Assembly: GCF_014145635.1 (NCBI RefSeq)
Contig: NZ_JACHTC010000003.1
Span: forward strand, 186,001 to 250,000
Reading direction: 5' to 3'
Source of the DNA: Myroides sp. WP-1
GTDB lineage: Bacteria > Bacteroidota > Bacteroidia > Flavobacteriales > Flavobacteriaceae
Length of the DNA: 64,000 bases
Position 1 is the stretch's first letter; each line of letters begins with the position of its first letter. The translations under genes were made by a program, and so were the position numbers. The notes beneath the pieces are model-generated. The model saw only the letters and a list, made by a program, of their open reading frames with translations, did not search any database and was not told where the DNA came from. This document shows positions 1 to 8,805 of this stretch, piece after piece.

Positions 1-206
1 GGGCTTTTTACAACGATATCTGCATCTAATATTTTAGCTTCGGTATGTTGTTGTTCTTCCCAATCGATTTCGTTATCTATAAGAACTTTTTTATATTTTT
101 CTTGGATACTTCCATAATCTGAAACGAAAGCGTCATATCCTTTTTCAATGGCTAATAGAGCTGTTCCAACTCCACTTTCTCCTCCACCTAAAATAACCAC
201 TTTCAT
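1..206 (-). CDS. murD: UDP-N-acetylmuramoyl-L-alanine--D-glutamate ligase, N-terminal part (cut by window edge)
   Basis: MurD adds D-glutamate to UDP-MurNAc-L-Ala in the cytoplasm, the second amino-acid step of peptidoglycan precursor synthesis. About 68 codons are visible. The product starts MKVVILGGGESGVGTALLA, the glycine-rich nucleotide-binding loop typical of the MurD N-terminal Rossmann-like domain. The ATP-binding and C-terminal domains lie beyond position 1. The ATG at 206 is only three bases past the mraY stop, so the gene is translated as part of the same minus-strand cell-wall operon. Identification rests on the N-terminal motif and on the mraY-murD order, which is standard in this cluster. 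Confidence 0.9.
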   Translation of the reverse strand, partial: MKVVILGGGESGVGTALLAIEKGYDAFVSDYGSIQEKYKKVLIDNEIDWEEQQHTEAKILDADIVVKS

Positions 207-209
207 ATC

Positions 210-1421
210 CTATCTCAATTTTAGTGAAATCACACAGAACACACCTAAAAGAATAGCTATAATCCAAAAGCGGGTAACTATTTTACTTTCGTGATATCCT
301 TTCTTTTGAAAGTGATGGTGCAAAGGAGACATTAAAAATATTCGCCTTCCTTCACCGTATTTATTCTTCGTGTATTTGAAATAGCTCACTTGTAACACCA
401 CTGATAATGTTTCAGCAAAAAACACGGCGCACAATACAGGAATTAATAATTCCTTACGTACAGCTATGGCTAATACTGCAATAATTCCCCCTATGGTTAA
501 ACTACCTGTATCTCCCATAAACACTTGTGCAGGAAAGGTATTATACCACAAGAAACCAATCAATGCCCCAATAAATGCAGAGACAAAGACCGTCATTTCA
601 CCTGAATTTGGGATATACATGATATCTAAATAATTGGCAAAAATCACGTTTCCTGATATAAAGGCAAAAATTCCCAATACAAAGGTGGATATCGCAGAAG
701 TACCTGCGGCTAATCCGTCAATACCATCTGTTAAATTTGCACCATTTGATACTGCTGTTACAATAAAAATCACAATTGGAATAAAGATCAACCACGCATA
801 ATCTGTTGCTCCTTCACCCATCCAGCTGATTAACATACTGTAATCAAATTCGTTATTTTTAAAGAACGGAATCGTTGTTGCTGTTGACTTTACATCATAT
901 TGACTAACAGCAACCTCACTTAACATGTGTTTTGCAGGAACTTCGCGAACTGTTACAGCAGGACTGAAGTACAAGACTGAACCTACAATAAGTCCTAATC
1001 CAACTTGTCCAATAACCTTGAATCGCCCTTTTAATCCTTCTTTATCTTTTTTAAATACTTTAATATAATCATCTAGAAAACCAATAGCACCCATCCACAC
1101 TGTTGTAAGAATAAGCAGTAGTACATAGATATTATCTAATCTAGCAAACAGTAATACAGGAATTAACGTTGCTACAATAATGATGACTCCTCCCATTGTA
1201 GGAGTACCTGATTTTTCTTTTTGTCCTTCTAAACCTAGTTCTCTAACTGTTTCTCCAATTTGCATTTTTCTCAAACGAGCAATAATGCGTTTTCCATAAA
1301 TAATTGAGATCAACAACGAGAAGATCATCGCCATACCAGAACGGAACGTAATATACTGGAACACACCTGCTCCTGGTATTTTGAATAAACTTTCTAAGTA
1401 TTGAAATACGTAATACAACAT
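210..1421 (-). CDS. mraY: Phospho-N-acetylmuramoyl-pentapeptide transferase
   Basis: MraY moves phospho-MurNAc-pentapeptide from UDP to undecaprenyl phosphate on the inner face of the membrane, making lipid I. The 403-residue polytopic protein carries the family motifs: GTPTMGG (72-78), the metal-binding DDY (117-119), [12 protein letters not shown] (229-240), MGDTGS (302-307) and the histidine cluster LHHHFQKKG (367-375). It is about 40 residues longer than the ~360-residue proteobacterial enzyme. The extra length lies mostly around residues 150-210, between two membrane segments, as I recall for other Bacteroidota MraY proteins. It sits between murE and murD in one operon with short gaps. 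Confidence 0.97.
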   Translation of the reverse strand: MLYYVFQYLESLFKIPGAGVFQYITFRSGMAMIFSLLISIIYGKRIIARLRKMQIGETVRELGLEGQKEKSGTPTMGGVIIIVATLIPVLLFARLDNIYVLLLILTTVWMGAIGFLDDYIKVFKKDKEGLKGRFKVIGQVGLGLIVGSVLYFSPAVTVREVPAKHMLSEVAVSQYDVKSTATTIPFFKNNEFDYSMLISWMGEGATDYAWLIFIPIVIFIVTAVSNGANLTDGIDGLAAGTSAISTFVLGIFAFISGNVIFANYLDIMYIPNSGEMTVFVSAFIGALIGFLWYNTFPAQVFMGDTGSLTIGGIIAVLAIAVRKELLIPVLCAVFFAETLSVVLQVSYFKYTKNKYGEGRRIFLMSPLHHHFQKKGYHESKIVTRFWIIAILLGVFCVISLKLR

Positions 1422-1436
1422 AACTATTTTCCTTTA

Positions 1437-2891
1437 CTATAGTTCTAAAAACTCCTTTACAATTTCCAAATCACTAAAGTGACTTCTTACTCCTTTAATC
1501 TCTTGGTACGTTTCGTGTCCTTTTCCTGCGATTAATATAATATCGCCTGGTGAAGCTTGTTGACAAGCTAGTTTTATCGCTTGTTTTCGATCCTCCACCA
1601 CAATGGTTTTCATTTTATTTTGCGGTTCTACACCAGCTTCAATATCTTCTAATATCGCGGCAGGTTCTTCGAATCGCGGATTATCTGACGTAAATATTAC
1701 TCTATTGCTTAGGTCAGACGCTATTTTTCCCATTTCTGGGCGTTTTGTTTTATCTCTATTTCCTCCACATCCTACAACAGTGATTAACTGTTCGTTGTTT
1801 GTGCGGATACTGTTAATCGTGTCAATTACATTTGCTAATGCATCAGGTGTGTGTGCATAATCCACAATAGCTGTTACATTTTTAGACGATACAATATATT
1901 GAAAGCGACCTTCTACACTAGTTAGCTTACTTAAATGGATCAATGCTTCTTCTAGTGGCACTCCCAATTCTACAGTTGCACCCAATACTGCTAATAAATT
2001 ATAAGCGTTAAATGCTCCTATTAACTGCACCCATAATTCTTGTTGGTTGATTTTCATCAACATACCCGAGAACTGACTTTCCAAGATTTGACCCTTGTAA
2101 TCCGCCATATTTTTCAAAGCATAACTGCATACCTTAGCTGCAGTATTTTGAACCATAATGGGGCCATTTTTCTCATCGATATTGGTCAAAGCAAAACTTG
2201 CTTTCTTCAATTGATCAAAGAACGTTTTCTTCGCATCGCGATAAGCAGCAAAAGTCTTGTGGTAATCCAAGTGATCATGCGTCAAATTGGTAAAAATTCC
2301 ACCAGCAAATTGCAAACCGAAAGTGCGATGTTGAACAATACCGTGCGAACTCACTTCCATGAAACAGAATTCACATCCTTCTTCTGCCATCTGATTCAAA
2401 TACGCATTAATGGTAATTGAGTCTGGTGTAGTATGTGATGTTTCGTAAATTGTTTGTCCGATTCGGATATTTACTGTTGACAGTAAACCTACTTTATACC
2501 CTAGACTAGTAAACATGGAGTATAACAACGTAGCAATGGTTGTTTTTCCATTGGTACCTGTTACCCCTACTAATTTGAGTTTATGTGATGGATTATCGAA
2601 GAAATTAGCTGCTATAACAGCTAAAGCTTTGTTGCTATCTTCTACAACAACATAAACTACTCCTTCTACCAAAACACTCGGCATTACCTGACATACAATA
2701 GCCGTTGCTCCTTTGTCAATAGCTTGTTGAATATACGCATGCCCATCCACTACTTCACCAACAATGGCAATAAACAGAGTTTTTGGCTCAACTTGACGCG
2801 AGTCAAAAGCCAAATGGTCTATTGTTGCATCTGTTGATCCAACAATAGACTGTATCTCTACTTTGTATAATATGTCTTTTATCTTTTTCAC
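1437..2891 (-). CDS. murE: UDP-MurNAc-L-Ala-D-Glu--meso-diaminopimelate ligase
   Basis: MurE adds the third stem-peptide residue during peptidoglycan precursor synthesis, using ATP in the cytoplasm. The 484-residue protein has the ATP loop GTNGKT (102-107), the Mur-ligase HDHLDYH stretch (195-201) and the TSDNPRFEEP segment (391-400). The DNPR tetrad (393-396) is the accepted signature of enzymes that take meso-diaminopimelate instead of lysine, so the wall is predicted to be DAP-type. The start overlaps the stop of the upstream ftsI gene by four bases (ATGA), which implies translational coupling. The stop is 15 bases before mraY. Confidence 0.97.
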   Translation of the reverse strand: MKKIKDILYKVEIQSIVGSTDATIDHLAFDSRQVEPKTLFIAIVGEVVDGHAYIQQAIDKGATAIVCQVMPSVLVEGVVYVVVEDSNKALAVIAANFFDNPSHKLKLVGVTGTNGKTTIATLLYSMFTSLGYKVGLLSTVNIRIGQTIYETSHTTPDSITINAYLNQMAEEGCEFCFMEVSSHGIVQHRTFGLQFAGGIFTNLTHDHLDYHKTFAAYRDAKKTFFDQLKKASFALTNIDEKNGPIMVQNTAAKVCSYALKNMADYKGQILESQFSGMLMKINQQELWVQLIGAFNAYNLLAVLGATVELGVPLEEALIHLSKLTSVEGRFQYIVSSKNVTAIVDYAHTPDALANVIDTINSIRTNNEQLITVVGCGGNRDKTKRPEMGKIASDLSNRVIFTSDNPRFEEPAAILEDIEAGVEPQNKMKTIVVEDRKQAIKLACQQASPGDIILIAGKGHETYQEIKGVRSHFSDLEIVKEFLEL

Positions 2892-4900
2892 GATAGTTCT
2901 AAAACTACTTTTTGATTTTTATTTATTTTTTGTCCCGCTAGTATTGACTGCGTTTTGACTTTTCCTACTCCTTTTACTTGAACTTTTAATCCCAAGTTTT
3001 CCAACAAAGGCAAAGCATCCATTACTTGCATTCCTCTGACCTCTGGCATGGTTAGCTCTCCTGCTTGATTTTGGATGGTGAATGACTGATAACTTGTAGC
3101 AATATTCACAGGAACCTCATTGGATTCTTTAATTTCTTTCGTTGTTGGCACATCTGTATAAATCTTCTGTGCAATTCGCTTGAATACAGGACCTGCCACA
3201 TCCGCACCGTAATAACTCTTAGATCGATCTGGTTTGTGAATCACCACAATACAAGAGTATTTCGGGTTATCTGCAGGAAAATATCCCGCAAATGAGGACG
3301 AATAGTACATATCCGAGTCATATCCTTTTCCTTTTCCGTAATTCACCTGTGCAGTTCCCGTTTTTCCCGCCATAGAAAAATTGGGTGAATACAGCTTTTT
3401 ACCTGTACCTTTTTTCACTGTGTTCGCCAAAATAGCTTGTACTTGGGCAATTACATCAGGTGACGCAATTTGCGGATTCAGAACAACCTTATCAAATTTC
3501 TGTATGGTTTGATCAAATTCTTTGATTTCCGAAACGAAATAAGGTTTCACCATTTCTCCATTATTCGCCACTGCATTATATAAGGTCAGTGTTTGCAAAG
3601 GTGTTACCGATAATCCATAACCAAAAGCCATCCAAGGTAACGCCAATCCACTCCATCCTTTCTGCCCTGGCTTGGGAATATAAGGTGTTGCTTCTCCTTT
3701 TATTTTTACGCCCAGTGGTTTATCCATCCACAGCGAGCTTAAATAGTCTGTAAACAGCTTCGGATCATTTTTAAAAGCTTCATCCACCGCTTGAGTAATC
3801 ACCGTATTAGATGACAATTCAATTCCTCTTGCTAGTGAAATTTTTCCGTATCCTCCGTGTTTTGAGTCGCGAACTCTTGCATTATAAAAGCGAACAATTC
3901 CGTTATTGGTATCGAATACTCGAGCGGTATCGACCTGTTTTTTTTCAAGCAAAGCCAAAAGCGAAGCTATTTTAAAAGTCGAACCAGGTTCGTGTTTTTC
4001 ACCTACGGCATAATTCACTGTTTCATAGTAAGCTCCTGTTTGCGGATCTCTACCTAGATTGGAAATTGCGCGAATAGCACCTGTTTTTGTTTCCATAACA
4101 ATTACACATCCGTGATCTGCACTGTACTTATCTAAAGACTGCAACAAAGCGTGATGGGCAATATCTTGAATATAAACATCGATGGTAGAGATTACGTCTT
4201 TTCCATCTATAGGTTCAATTTCATTCTCATCATTAATGGGTTTCCATTGATTCTTGGCTAAACTTTGCATTTTTCGCTTGCCGTCATAACCACTGAGGTA
4301 GTCCGTAAAAGCGCCTTCAATTCCAACCCTTCCAAAAGTTCCATCCTCATTTTTGCGTTCATACCCAATGGTTCTTTTTGCAATTCTTCCAATTGGATGT
4401 TGACGCACAGTTTTTTGAGAAGAGATAAAACCTCCACCATTTCCACCTCTTTTAAAAAGAGGAAAATTCTTAATTCGCACATATTCCACATAGCTCAAAT
4501 TTCGAGCAATTAAAATATAACGGCTTTTAGATGCTCTACCCTTTCTCAACATACTTTCATAGTGAGCGCTAGGTTTTTTAAACATCACTGCCAGCGAATC
4601 TGCTAAAGGTTTCACTTCCTTTTCAAAAACTTCTTGTTTGGGAGCAACCCCGTCAAAACGTATTTCAAAGACCGGTACTGATGTTGCTAATAAGCTTCCA
4701 TCAGCAGAATAAACATTTCCTCTATTGGCTTCTATTATTTCTTCCTTTACTCTATTTTCACTTCGCGCTTTTTGTCGAAGTTCGCTTCCTTCTACTCCTT
4801 GAATTAATAGCAACCGATAAACAACTCCACCTGCTAGTAACAAGACTATCGCAGTGACGACATAAATATTGATGTAAATATTTTTGTTACCTAAGGCCAT
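2888..4900 (-). CDS. ftsI: Septal peptidoglycan transpeptidase (FtsI-type class B PBP) with PASTA domain
   Basis: This penicillin-binding protein cross-links septal peptidoglycan in the periplasm. Its 670 residues show a short cytoplasmic start, one membrane segment (about 11-31), a PBP-dimer domain and a transpeptidase domain with the three active-site motifs STFK (nucleophile Ser307), SSN (363-365) and KTGT (513-516). The C-terminus (about 618-670, MPEVRGMQVMDALPLLENLG...) is a single PASTA-like domain, usual in Bacteroidota FtsI but absent from the E. coli protein. It overlaps the ftsL-like gene by 10 bases and murE by 4, so the cluster is tightly coupled. Confidence 0.95.
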   Translation of the reverse strand: MALGNKNIYINIYVVTAIVLLLAGGVVYRLLLIQGVEGSELRQKARSENRVKEEIIEANRGNVYSADGSLLATSVPVFEIRFDGVAPKQEVFEKEVKPLADSLAVMFKKPSAHYESMLRKGRASKSRYILIARNLSYVEYVRIKNFPLFKRGGNGGGFISSQKTVRQHPIGRIAKRTIGYERKNEDGTFGRVGIEGAFTDYLSGYDGKRKMQSLAKNQWKPINDENEIEPIDGKDVISTIDVYIQDIAHHALLQSLDKYSADHGCVIVMETKTGAIRAISNLGRDPQTGAYYETVNYAVGEKHEPGSTFKIASLLALLEKKQVDTARVFDTNNGIVRFYNARVRDSKHGGYGKISLARGIELSSNTVITQAVDEAFKNDPKLFTDYLSSLWMDKPLGVKIKGEATPYIPKPGQKGWSGLALPWMAFGYGLSVTPLQTLTLYNAVANNGEMVKPYFVSEIKEFDQTIQKFDKVVLNPQIASPDVIAQVQAILANTVKKGTGKKLYSPNFSMAGKTGTAQVNYGKGKGYDSDMYYSSSFAGYFPADNPKYSCIVVIHKPDRSKSYYGADVAGPVFKRIAQKIYTDVPTTKEIKESNEVPVNIATSYQSFTIQNQAGELTMPEVRGMQVMDALPLLENLGLKVQVKGVGKVKTQSILAGQKINKNQKVVLELS

Positions 4901-5250
4901 AGTTTACTCCAAGCTGTTTTATTTTCTTCTTCCTTCAATACCTTTATCTTTTGTGGCGGTATTTCGGAAGGATAAATTCCTTCTTCTTCTAATTTTCGCG
5001 TGATAGTTGACTCCATTTTCAGTTCCATAAGTTCTGATCGCGTTGCAACAAACTCAGCACGTAGCATTTTCACTTCATGTGTTAATTTTCCGATTTTGAA
5101 CACCTTTGATTCATATCGTTGGGTATTACCAATCAAAATCATACCTAACACAATCACATATACAATAAACCCCCATGTTTTCGCTGAATTCTCGTTAACG
5201 AGAATCTTCGCTTTAATTATATCTACAGGACTTGCTATTGTTTTTTTCAT
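4891..5250 (-). CDS. ftsL: FtsL-like cell-division protein
   Basis: This 119-residue bitopic protein occupies the ftsL position between rsmH and ftsI. It has a basic cytoplasmic start, one membrane segment (about 26-44, WGFIVYVIVLGMILIGNTQ) and a charged heptad-like stretch (about 50-90) typical of the FtsL/DivIC coiled coil. FtsL recruits and activates the FtsI/FtsW septal synthase with its partner FtsB/DivIC. FtsL proteins diverge strongly, so the assignment relies on size, topology and gene order more than on sequence motifs. The start overlaps the rsmH stop by four bases. Confidence 0.85.
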   Translation of the reverse strand: MKKTIASPVDIIKAKILVNENSAKTWGFIVYVIVLGMILIGNTQRYESKVFKIGKLTHEVKMLRAEFVATRSELMELKMESTITRKLEEEGIYPSEIPPQKIKVLKEEENKTAWSKLWP

Positions 5251-6161
5251 TTTTTCTCTGCAATTCTCAACTTCGCTGATCGCGCTCGGTTATTTACTGC
5301 TATTTCTTCGTCCGTCGGAATAATTAGCTTTCCTAATTGCTTCAACGGTACTTCGAATCGTCCAAACATATCGCGCTCTGGTTCACCTTCAAACATTCCA
5401 TTTTTCATAAAGCGCTTTACTAATCGATCTTCCAAAGAATGGTAGGAAATGATACTTAGTCTTCCTTCCGACTTCAACACCTCCATACTTTGTTCTAATA
5501 GTTCTTTAAGGACTTCAATTTCTTGATTCACCTCTATTCGAATGGCTTGATATACTTGTGCTAAAATTTTAGCGCTCTTGTGAGCCGGTAAAAATCGAGC
5601 CAAAACTTGTTTGAGTTGATCGGTATTTTTGATCTCCCCTTCTTGTCTTGCCTTTACAATCGTATTAGCCATTGCACCTGCATTCTTCAATTCTCCATAT
5701 ACACTGAGTACATATCTCAAATCTCTTTCCTCGTAATCATTTACTACGTGATAAGCAGATAGTTCGCCATTTTGATTCATCCTCATATCAAGCTCTCCAT
5801 CAAAACGAGTAGAGAATCCGCGTTCAGCCACATCAAATTGATGGGAAGAAACACCTAAATCACCTAATATTCCATCTACTTCACGTACACCATAAAACCT
5901 TAAATAACGTTTTATGTACCTAAAATTTTGATTAATCAAGACAAATCTAGGATCGTCAATTGCATTCTTTACTGCATCATCATCTTGATCGAATGCAAAT
6001 AATTTTCCATTTTCACCAAGGCGACTCAATATTTCACGTGAGTGCCCTCCACCTCCAAATGTCACATCTACATAAACACCATCAGGACGGATATTTAATC
6101 CATCCACACTTTCTGTCAACAGAACAGGTCTATGATATGCGTATAAATCTTTAGTCATCAA
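5247..6161 (-). CDS. rsmH: 16S rRNA (cytosine(1402)-N(4))-methyltransferase
   Basis: RsmH (MraW) N4-methylates C1402 of 16S rRNA in the decoding centre using S-adenosylmethionine. The 304-residue protein has the family's glycine-rich SAM loop TFGGGGHS near residues 34-41, the downstream FAFDQDDDA segment and the conserved SYHSLEDRLVKRFM block near residues 239-252. RsmH is the usual second gene of the division cluster. It starts 11 bases inside the mraZ coding region, so both are read from one mRNA. Confidence 0.97.
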   Translation of the reverse strand: MMTKDLYAYHRPVLLTESVDGLNIRPDGVYVDVTFGGGGHSREILSRLGENGKLFAFDQDDDAVKNAIDDPRFVLINQNFRYIKRYLRFYGVREVDGILGDLGVSSHQFDVAERGFSTRFDGELDMRMNQNGELSAYHVVNDYEERDLRYVLSVYGELKNAGAMANTIVKARQEGEIKNTDQLKQVLARFLPAHKSAKILAQVYQAIRIEVNQEIEVLKELLEQSMEVLKSEGRLSIISYHSLEDRLVKRFMKNGMFEGEPERDMFGRFEVPLKQLGKLIIPTDEEIAVNNRARSAKLRIAEKK

Positions 6162-6609
6162 AACTTATATTACTCATTACTTCTTGTGCCAAAGCTCCAA
6201 AATCAAAATCATCTGGTTCTAACGTAGCTTCATACAGGTCTTTATCCCATATTTCAACAATATTAACTTTAGACGCCATTACAATTTCTTTTGAAATGTT
6301 GCCAAACTGCAAAAGATCCTTTGCTATTAGCAAACGACCTGCATCATCAATATCTACTATTTTTACCCCTGCCATAAAAGCACGGATAAACGTATCAACT
6401 TTTTTATCAAATGGATTTAGCTTATTGATTTTCAACATCATCTTCTCCCACTCAGCCATTGGCCACAGCTCCAAACACGTTTCAAATACCGATCTCTTCA
6501 GCACAAAACCATCAGCCATAGCAGGCAACTGCTTCTTCAAAGAAGCAGGCACCAATACCCTACCTTTGGTATCTACCTTACATTCATATGTACCGATAAT
6601 TGACGTCAA
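6151..6609 (-). CDS. mraZ: Transcriptional regulator MraZ
   Basis: MraZ is the first gene of the division cluster and usually represses its own promoter. The 152-residue protein carries two SpoVT-AbrB-type repeats: the first reads GTYECKVDTKGRVLVPASL (about 6-24) and the second KIVDIDDAGRLLIAKDLL (about 83-100). The second repeat has alanine where the first has the usual proline. A bank of GTGGG repeats spaced 10 bp lies about 45 bases upstream (see the operator entry), exactly what known MraZ proteins bind, which supports autoregulation here. Confidence 0.96.
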   Translation of the reverse strand: MTSIIGTYECKVDTKGRVLVPASLKKQLPAMADGFVLKRSVFETCLELWPMAEWEKMMLKINKLNPFDKKVDTFIRAFMAGVKIVDIDDAGRLLIAKDLLQFGNISKEIVMASKVNIVEIWDKDLYEATLEPDDFDFGALAQEVMSNISFDD

Positions 6610-6632
6610 AATTTATTTTTATGTATACTTAG

Positions 6633-6640
6633 CAAATGTA
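6633..6640 (-). promoter_or_regulatory. -7 promoter element of the mraZ operon
   Basis: On the minus strand this is TACATTTG, an exact match to the Bacteroidota -7 consensus TAnnTTTG. It lies 23 bases before the mraZ ATG. No TTG is present at the -33 spacing; that region is filled by the MraZ repeats. Confidence 0.7.
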
Positions 6641-6651
6641 ATTATTTTTTT

Positions 6652-6676
6652 ACCACTTTTACCCACTTTTACCCAC
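6652..6676 (-). promoter_or_regulatory. MraZ operator (GTGGG direct repeats)
   Basis: Read on the minus strand the segment gives GTGGG (6672-6676), GTGGG (6662-6666) and GTGGT (6652-6656), each 10 bp apart with TAAAA-type spacers. Characterised MraZ proteins bind several TGGG-type direct repeats with about one helical turn between them. The array covers the expected -33 region upstream of the -7 element, so bound MraZ would block RNA polymerase. Confidence 0.8.
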
Positions 6677-7343
6677 TTTGTTGATAAGTTTTCTAAATAT
6701 ACCGTATTTACTGACCTCAATAAGCGATTTTATCGATAAAATGATCGCATTTAGGGATCAAACTAATTGATTTGAACTCACTTATCCCTTCCGAACCTGC
6801 TTCAGTTTATCCCAACTACCTTGATTCATTTATATTGATAGTTTTAACTTAAATGACATTTTTTAACCAATTAATATCAAATCTAAGTAAGAAAAAAACA
6901 GAAACTCATTTAGCTAAAAAAAGTGAATTTTTTCACTTTTTTACAGCATTAAAAAAGCAAGTATTCTCTTATGAAAACCTCGCTTTTTTCGTTATTTTCC
7001 GTTTCTTATTTTCAATATCTTACAATACTGAGAACTTCTCTTCTGTTCTTTTTCAACCAAAAGTCAACTACTTTAAGAAATAGAATAGGTTATTTGACTT
7101 CCCTATAACAGCTACCTACAGGACTGCAAAAAGTGCTTATTGTTTTCTGCACTCAACAACAACTCTAATATCAACACCGCTAAATCATATTTTTTTTTCA
7201 TCCTGTATCAATCTACCTCAAAAACACTTTTTAAAACTCTAGAAAACACACCTATACACCTGTGTTTCGGGGGATGACCTTTTCTTTTTTGTATCTACCT
7301 ATATTTTATCCTTTTATTACAATAGATGTCTCTATTAAAAATG
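6677..7343. other. Large divergent intergenic region with palindromes
   Basis: About 670 bp of A+T-rich DNA separates mraZ from the hydrolase gene, and I see no convincing gene in it. It holds one DnaA-box-like TTATCAACA on the minus strand (6679-6687), a perfect 14-bp palindrome TTTTATCGATAAAA (6728-6741) framed by GCGAT and ATCGC, a hairpin of AAAAAAGTGAA with its complement (about 6916-6942) and a 7-bp inverted repeat AAACACA/TGTGTTT (7244-7250 and 7261-7267) around a 10-base loop. A 76-codon frame at 6853-7083 is low-complexity and is not called. Confidence 0.5.
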
Positions 7344-7351
7344 TATATTTG
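7344..7351 (+). promoter_or_regulatory. -7 promoter element of the hydrolase-engB operon
   Basis: TATATTTG matches TAnnTTTG and ends 30 bases before the hydrolase ATG. No clear TTG is seen at the -33 position. Confidence 0.6.
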
Positions 7352-7381
7352 TAAGAATTTAAAAATCGCAAGTAAGAGCTA

Positions 7382-8146
7382 ATGGAGCGAACTTTAAAAG
7401 AAGACGGTAAATTCCGATATGTGGAAGTTGGTGAAGGAACACCAATTATCATCTTACATGGATTAATGGGAGGACTTAGTAATTTCGATGGAGTTGCAAA
7501 CTTCTTTCCTCAAAAAGGCTACAAAGTTGTTATCCCTGAATTGCCTTTATATACCAATAGCATTTTAAAAACGAATGTAAAAGCCTTTGCTAAGTTTGTA
7601 AAGGACTTTATTGAGCGCATTGGTTATAAGGATGTTATTATACTAGGGAATTCACTTGGTGGTCATATTGCTTTGTACTTTGCTAAAATGTATCCACAAC
7701 ATCTAAAAGCTATGGTTTTGACAGGAAGTTCAGGACTATACGAAAGCGCTATGGGTGACAGTTATCCAAAGCGTGGAGACTATGAATACATTCGCAAAAA
7801 AGCTGAAGATGTATTTTATGATCCCGCAGTAGCCACAAAGGAAATCGTAGACGATGTATTTGCAACCGTAAATGATCGAATGAAATTAATTAAGACTTTG
7901 ACAATTGCCAAAAGTGCAATTCGACACAATATGTCAAAGGACTTACCTAAAATTAATGTTCCTACTTGTTTAATCTGGGGAAAAAATGACAAGGTAACTC
8001 CACCAGAAGTTGCTGTAGAATTTCACGAATTACTTCCAGACTCAGATCTATATTGGATTGATAAATGTGGTCATGCTGCCATGATGGAGCATCCAGATGA
8101 ATTCAATGAACTATTGAATAAGTGGTTCAACGAACGCAACATATAA
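7382..8146 (+). CDS. Alpha/beta-fold hydrolase
   Basis: A 254-residue cytoplasmic serine hydrolase of the alpha/beta fold. It shows the oxyanion-hole motif LHGLMGG (25-31), the nucleophile elbow GNSLGG (Ser91), the acid in WGKNDKVTP (Asp203) and the catalytic histidine in [11 protein letters not shown] (His231), so a complete triad is visible. The substrate cannot be told from the sequence; relatives include esterases, lipases and C-C hydrolases. The engB start follows after four bases, so the two are co-transcribed. Confidence 0.9.
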   Translation: MERTLKEDGKFRYVEVGEGTPIIILHGLMGGLSNFDGVANFFPQKGYKVVIPELPLYTNSILKTNVKAFAKFVKDFIERIGYKDVIILGNSLGGHIALYFAKMYPQHLKAMVLTGSSGLYESAMGDSYPKRGDYEYIRKKAEDVFYDPAVATKEIVDDVFATVNDRMKLIKTLTIAKSAIRHNMSKDLPKINVPTCLIWGKNDKVTPPEVAVEFHELLPDSDLYWIDKCGHAAMMEHPDEFNELLNKWFNERNI

Positions 8147-8150
8147 AACA

Positions 8151-8771
8151 ATGAAAATAAATACAGCAGCATTTGTAATGAGTAACTCTGATGTAAGTAA
8201 GTGCCCAAACGAGCCCTTACCAGAGTATGCATTCATCGGAAGATCCAACGTTGGAAAGTCTTCCTTAATCAACATGCTTACCAACTCTAAATCTTTAGCC
8301 AAAACTTCCTCAAGACCTGGAAAGACACAGCTAATCAACCATTTTAAGATTAATTCTAATTGGTTTTTAGTTGACTTACCTGGGTATGGGTACGCTAAAG
8401 TTTCTAAAAAGACTAAAAGTGTTTTCCAAAAATTCATTACAGAATACTTTGAAAAACGCAGACAATTGGTTTCTGCTTTTGTTTTGATTGACATCAGACA
8501 CGAGGCACAAAAGATCGATTTGGAATTCATGGAATATTTAGGAGAAGCGGGCATTCCGTTCGGCATTATCTTTACTAAAGCAGATAAAGTAGGAAAAACC
8601 AAAATCCACCAATTAGTAGCAGATTACCAAAAGCAACTGCTAAATGGTATTTGGGAAGAAATGCCTCCTTATTTTATTACCTCATCAGAAGATAAAACAG
8701 GACGTGATGAAGTTTTAGAATACATTGATTCGATCAATCAGGATATTTTTAAAAATCCATTACCGATATAA
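8151..8771 (+). CDS. engB: Ribosome biogenesis GTP-binding protein EngB (YihA/YsxC)
   Basis: EngB is a small GTPase that assists assembly of the large ribosomal subunit. The 206-residue protein has all the GTPase motifs: G1 GRSNVGKSS (30-38), the G2 threonine-rich region around SSRPGKTQ, G3 DLPGYG (75-80) and G4 TKAD (142-145). Length and the GYGYAKV extension after G3 fit the EngB/YsxC family. It is the second gene of the hydrolase operon and ends at a strong bidirectional terminator. Confidence 0.97.
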   Translation: MKINTAAFVMSNSDVSKCPNEPLPEYAFIGRSNVGKSSLINMLTNSKSLAKTSSRPGKTQLINHFKINSNWFLVDLPGYGYAKVSKKTKSVFQKFITEYFEKRRQLVSAFVLIDIRHEAQKIDLEFMEYLGEAGIPFGIIFTKADKVGKTKIHQLVADYQKQLLNGIWEEMPPYFITSSEDKTGRDEVLEYIDSINQDIFKNPLPI

Positions 8772-8775
8772 AACA

Positions 8776-8801
8776 AAAAAACTGCCAAGGCAGTTTTTTT
8801 T
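8776..8801. terminator. Bidirectional intrinsic terminator
   Basis: Stem AACTGCC / GGCAGTT with a two-base AA loop, flanked by an A-run on the left and eight T on the right. It can stop engB on the plus strand and the LuxR-type regulator on the minus strand. Confidence 0.9.
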
Positions 8802-8805
8802 GTTT

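Noticed and set aside
2040..2420. 126-codon frame antisense to murE
   Set aside because: It lies entirely inside a well-conserved gene on the other strand and shows no protein features of its own.
6679..6687. Possible replication origin near mraZ, from a TTATCAACA site in a long A+T-rich spacer
   Set aside because: Only one such site is present, there is no dnaA or other origin marker gene and no cluster of boxes.
6853..7083. Plus-strand open frame of 76 codons in the mraZ-hydrolase spacer
   Set aside because: The product is rich in Phe/Ser/Lys with no motif, the frame crosses terminator-like hairpins and no -7 box precedes it.
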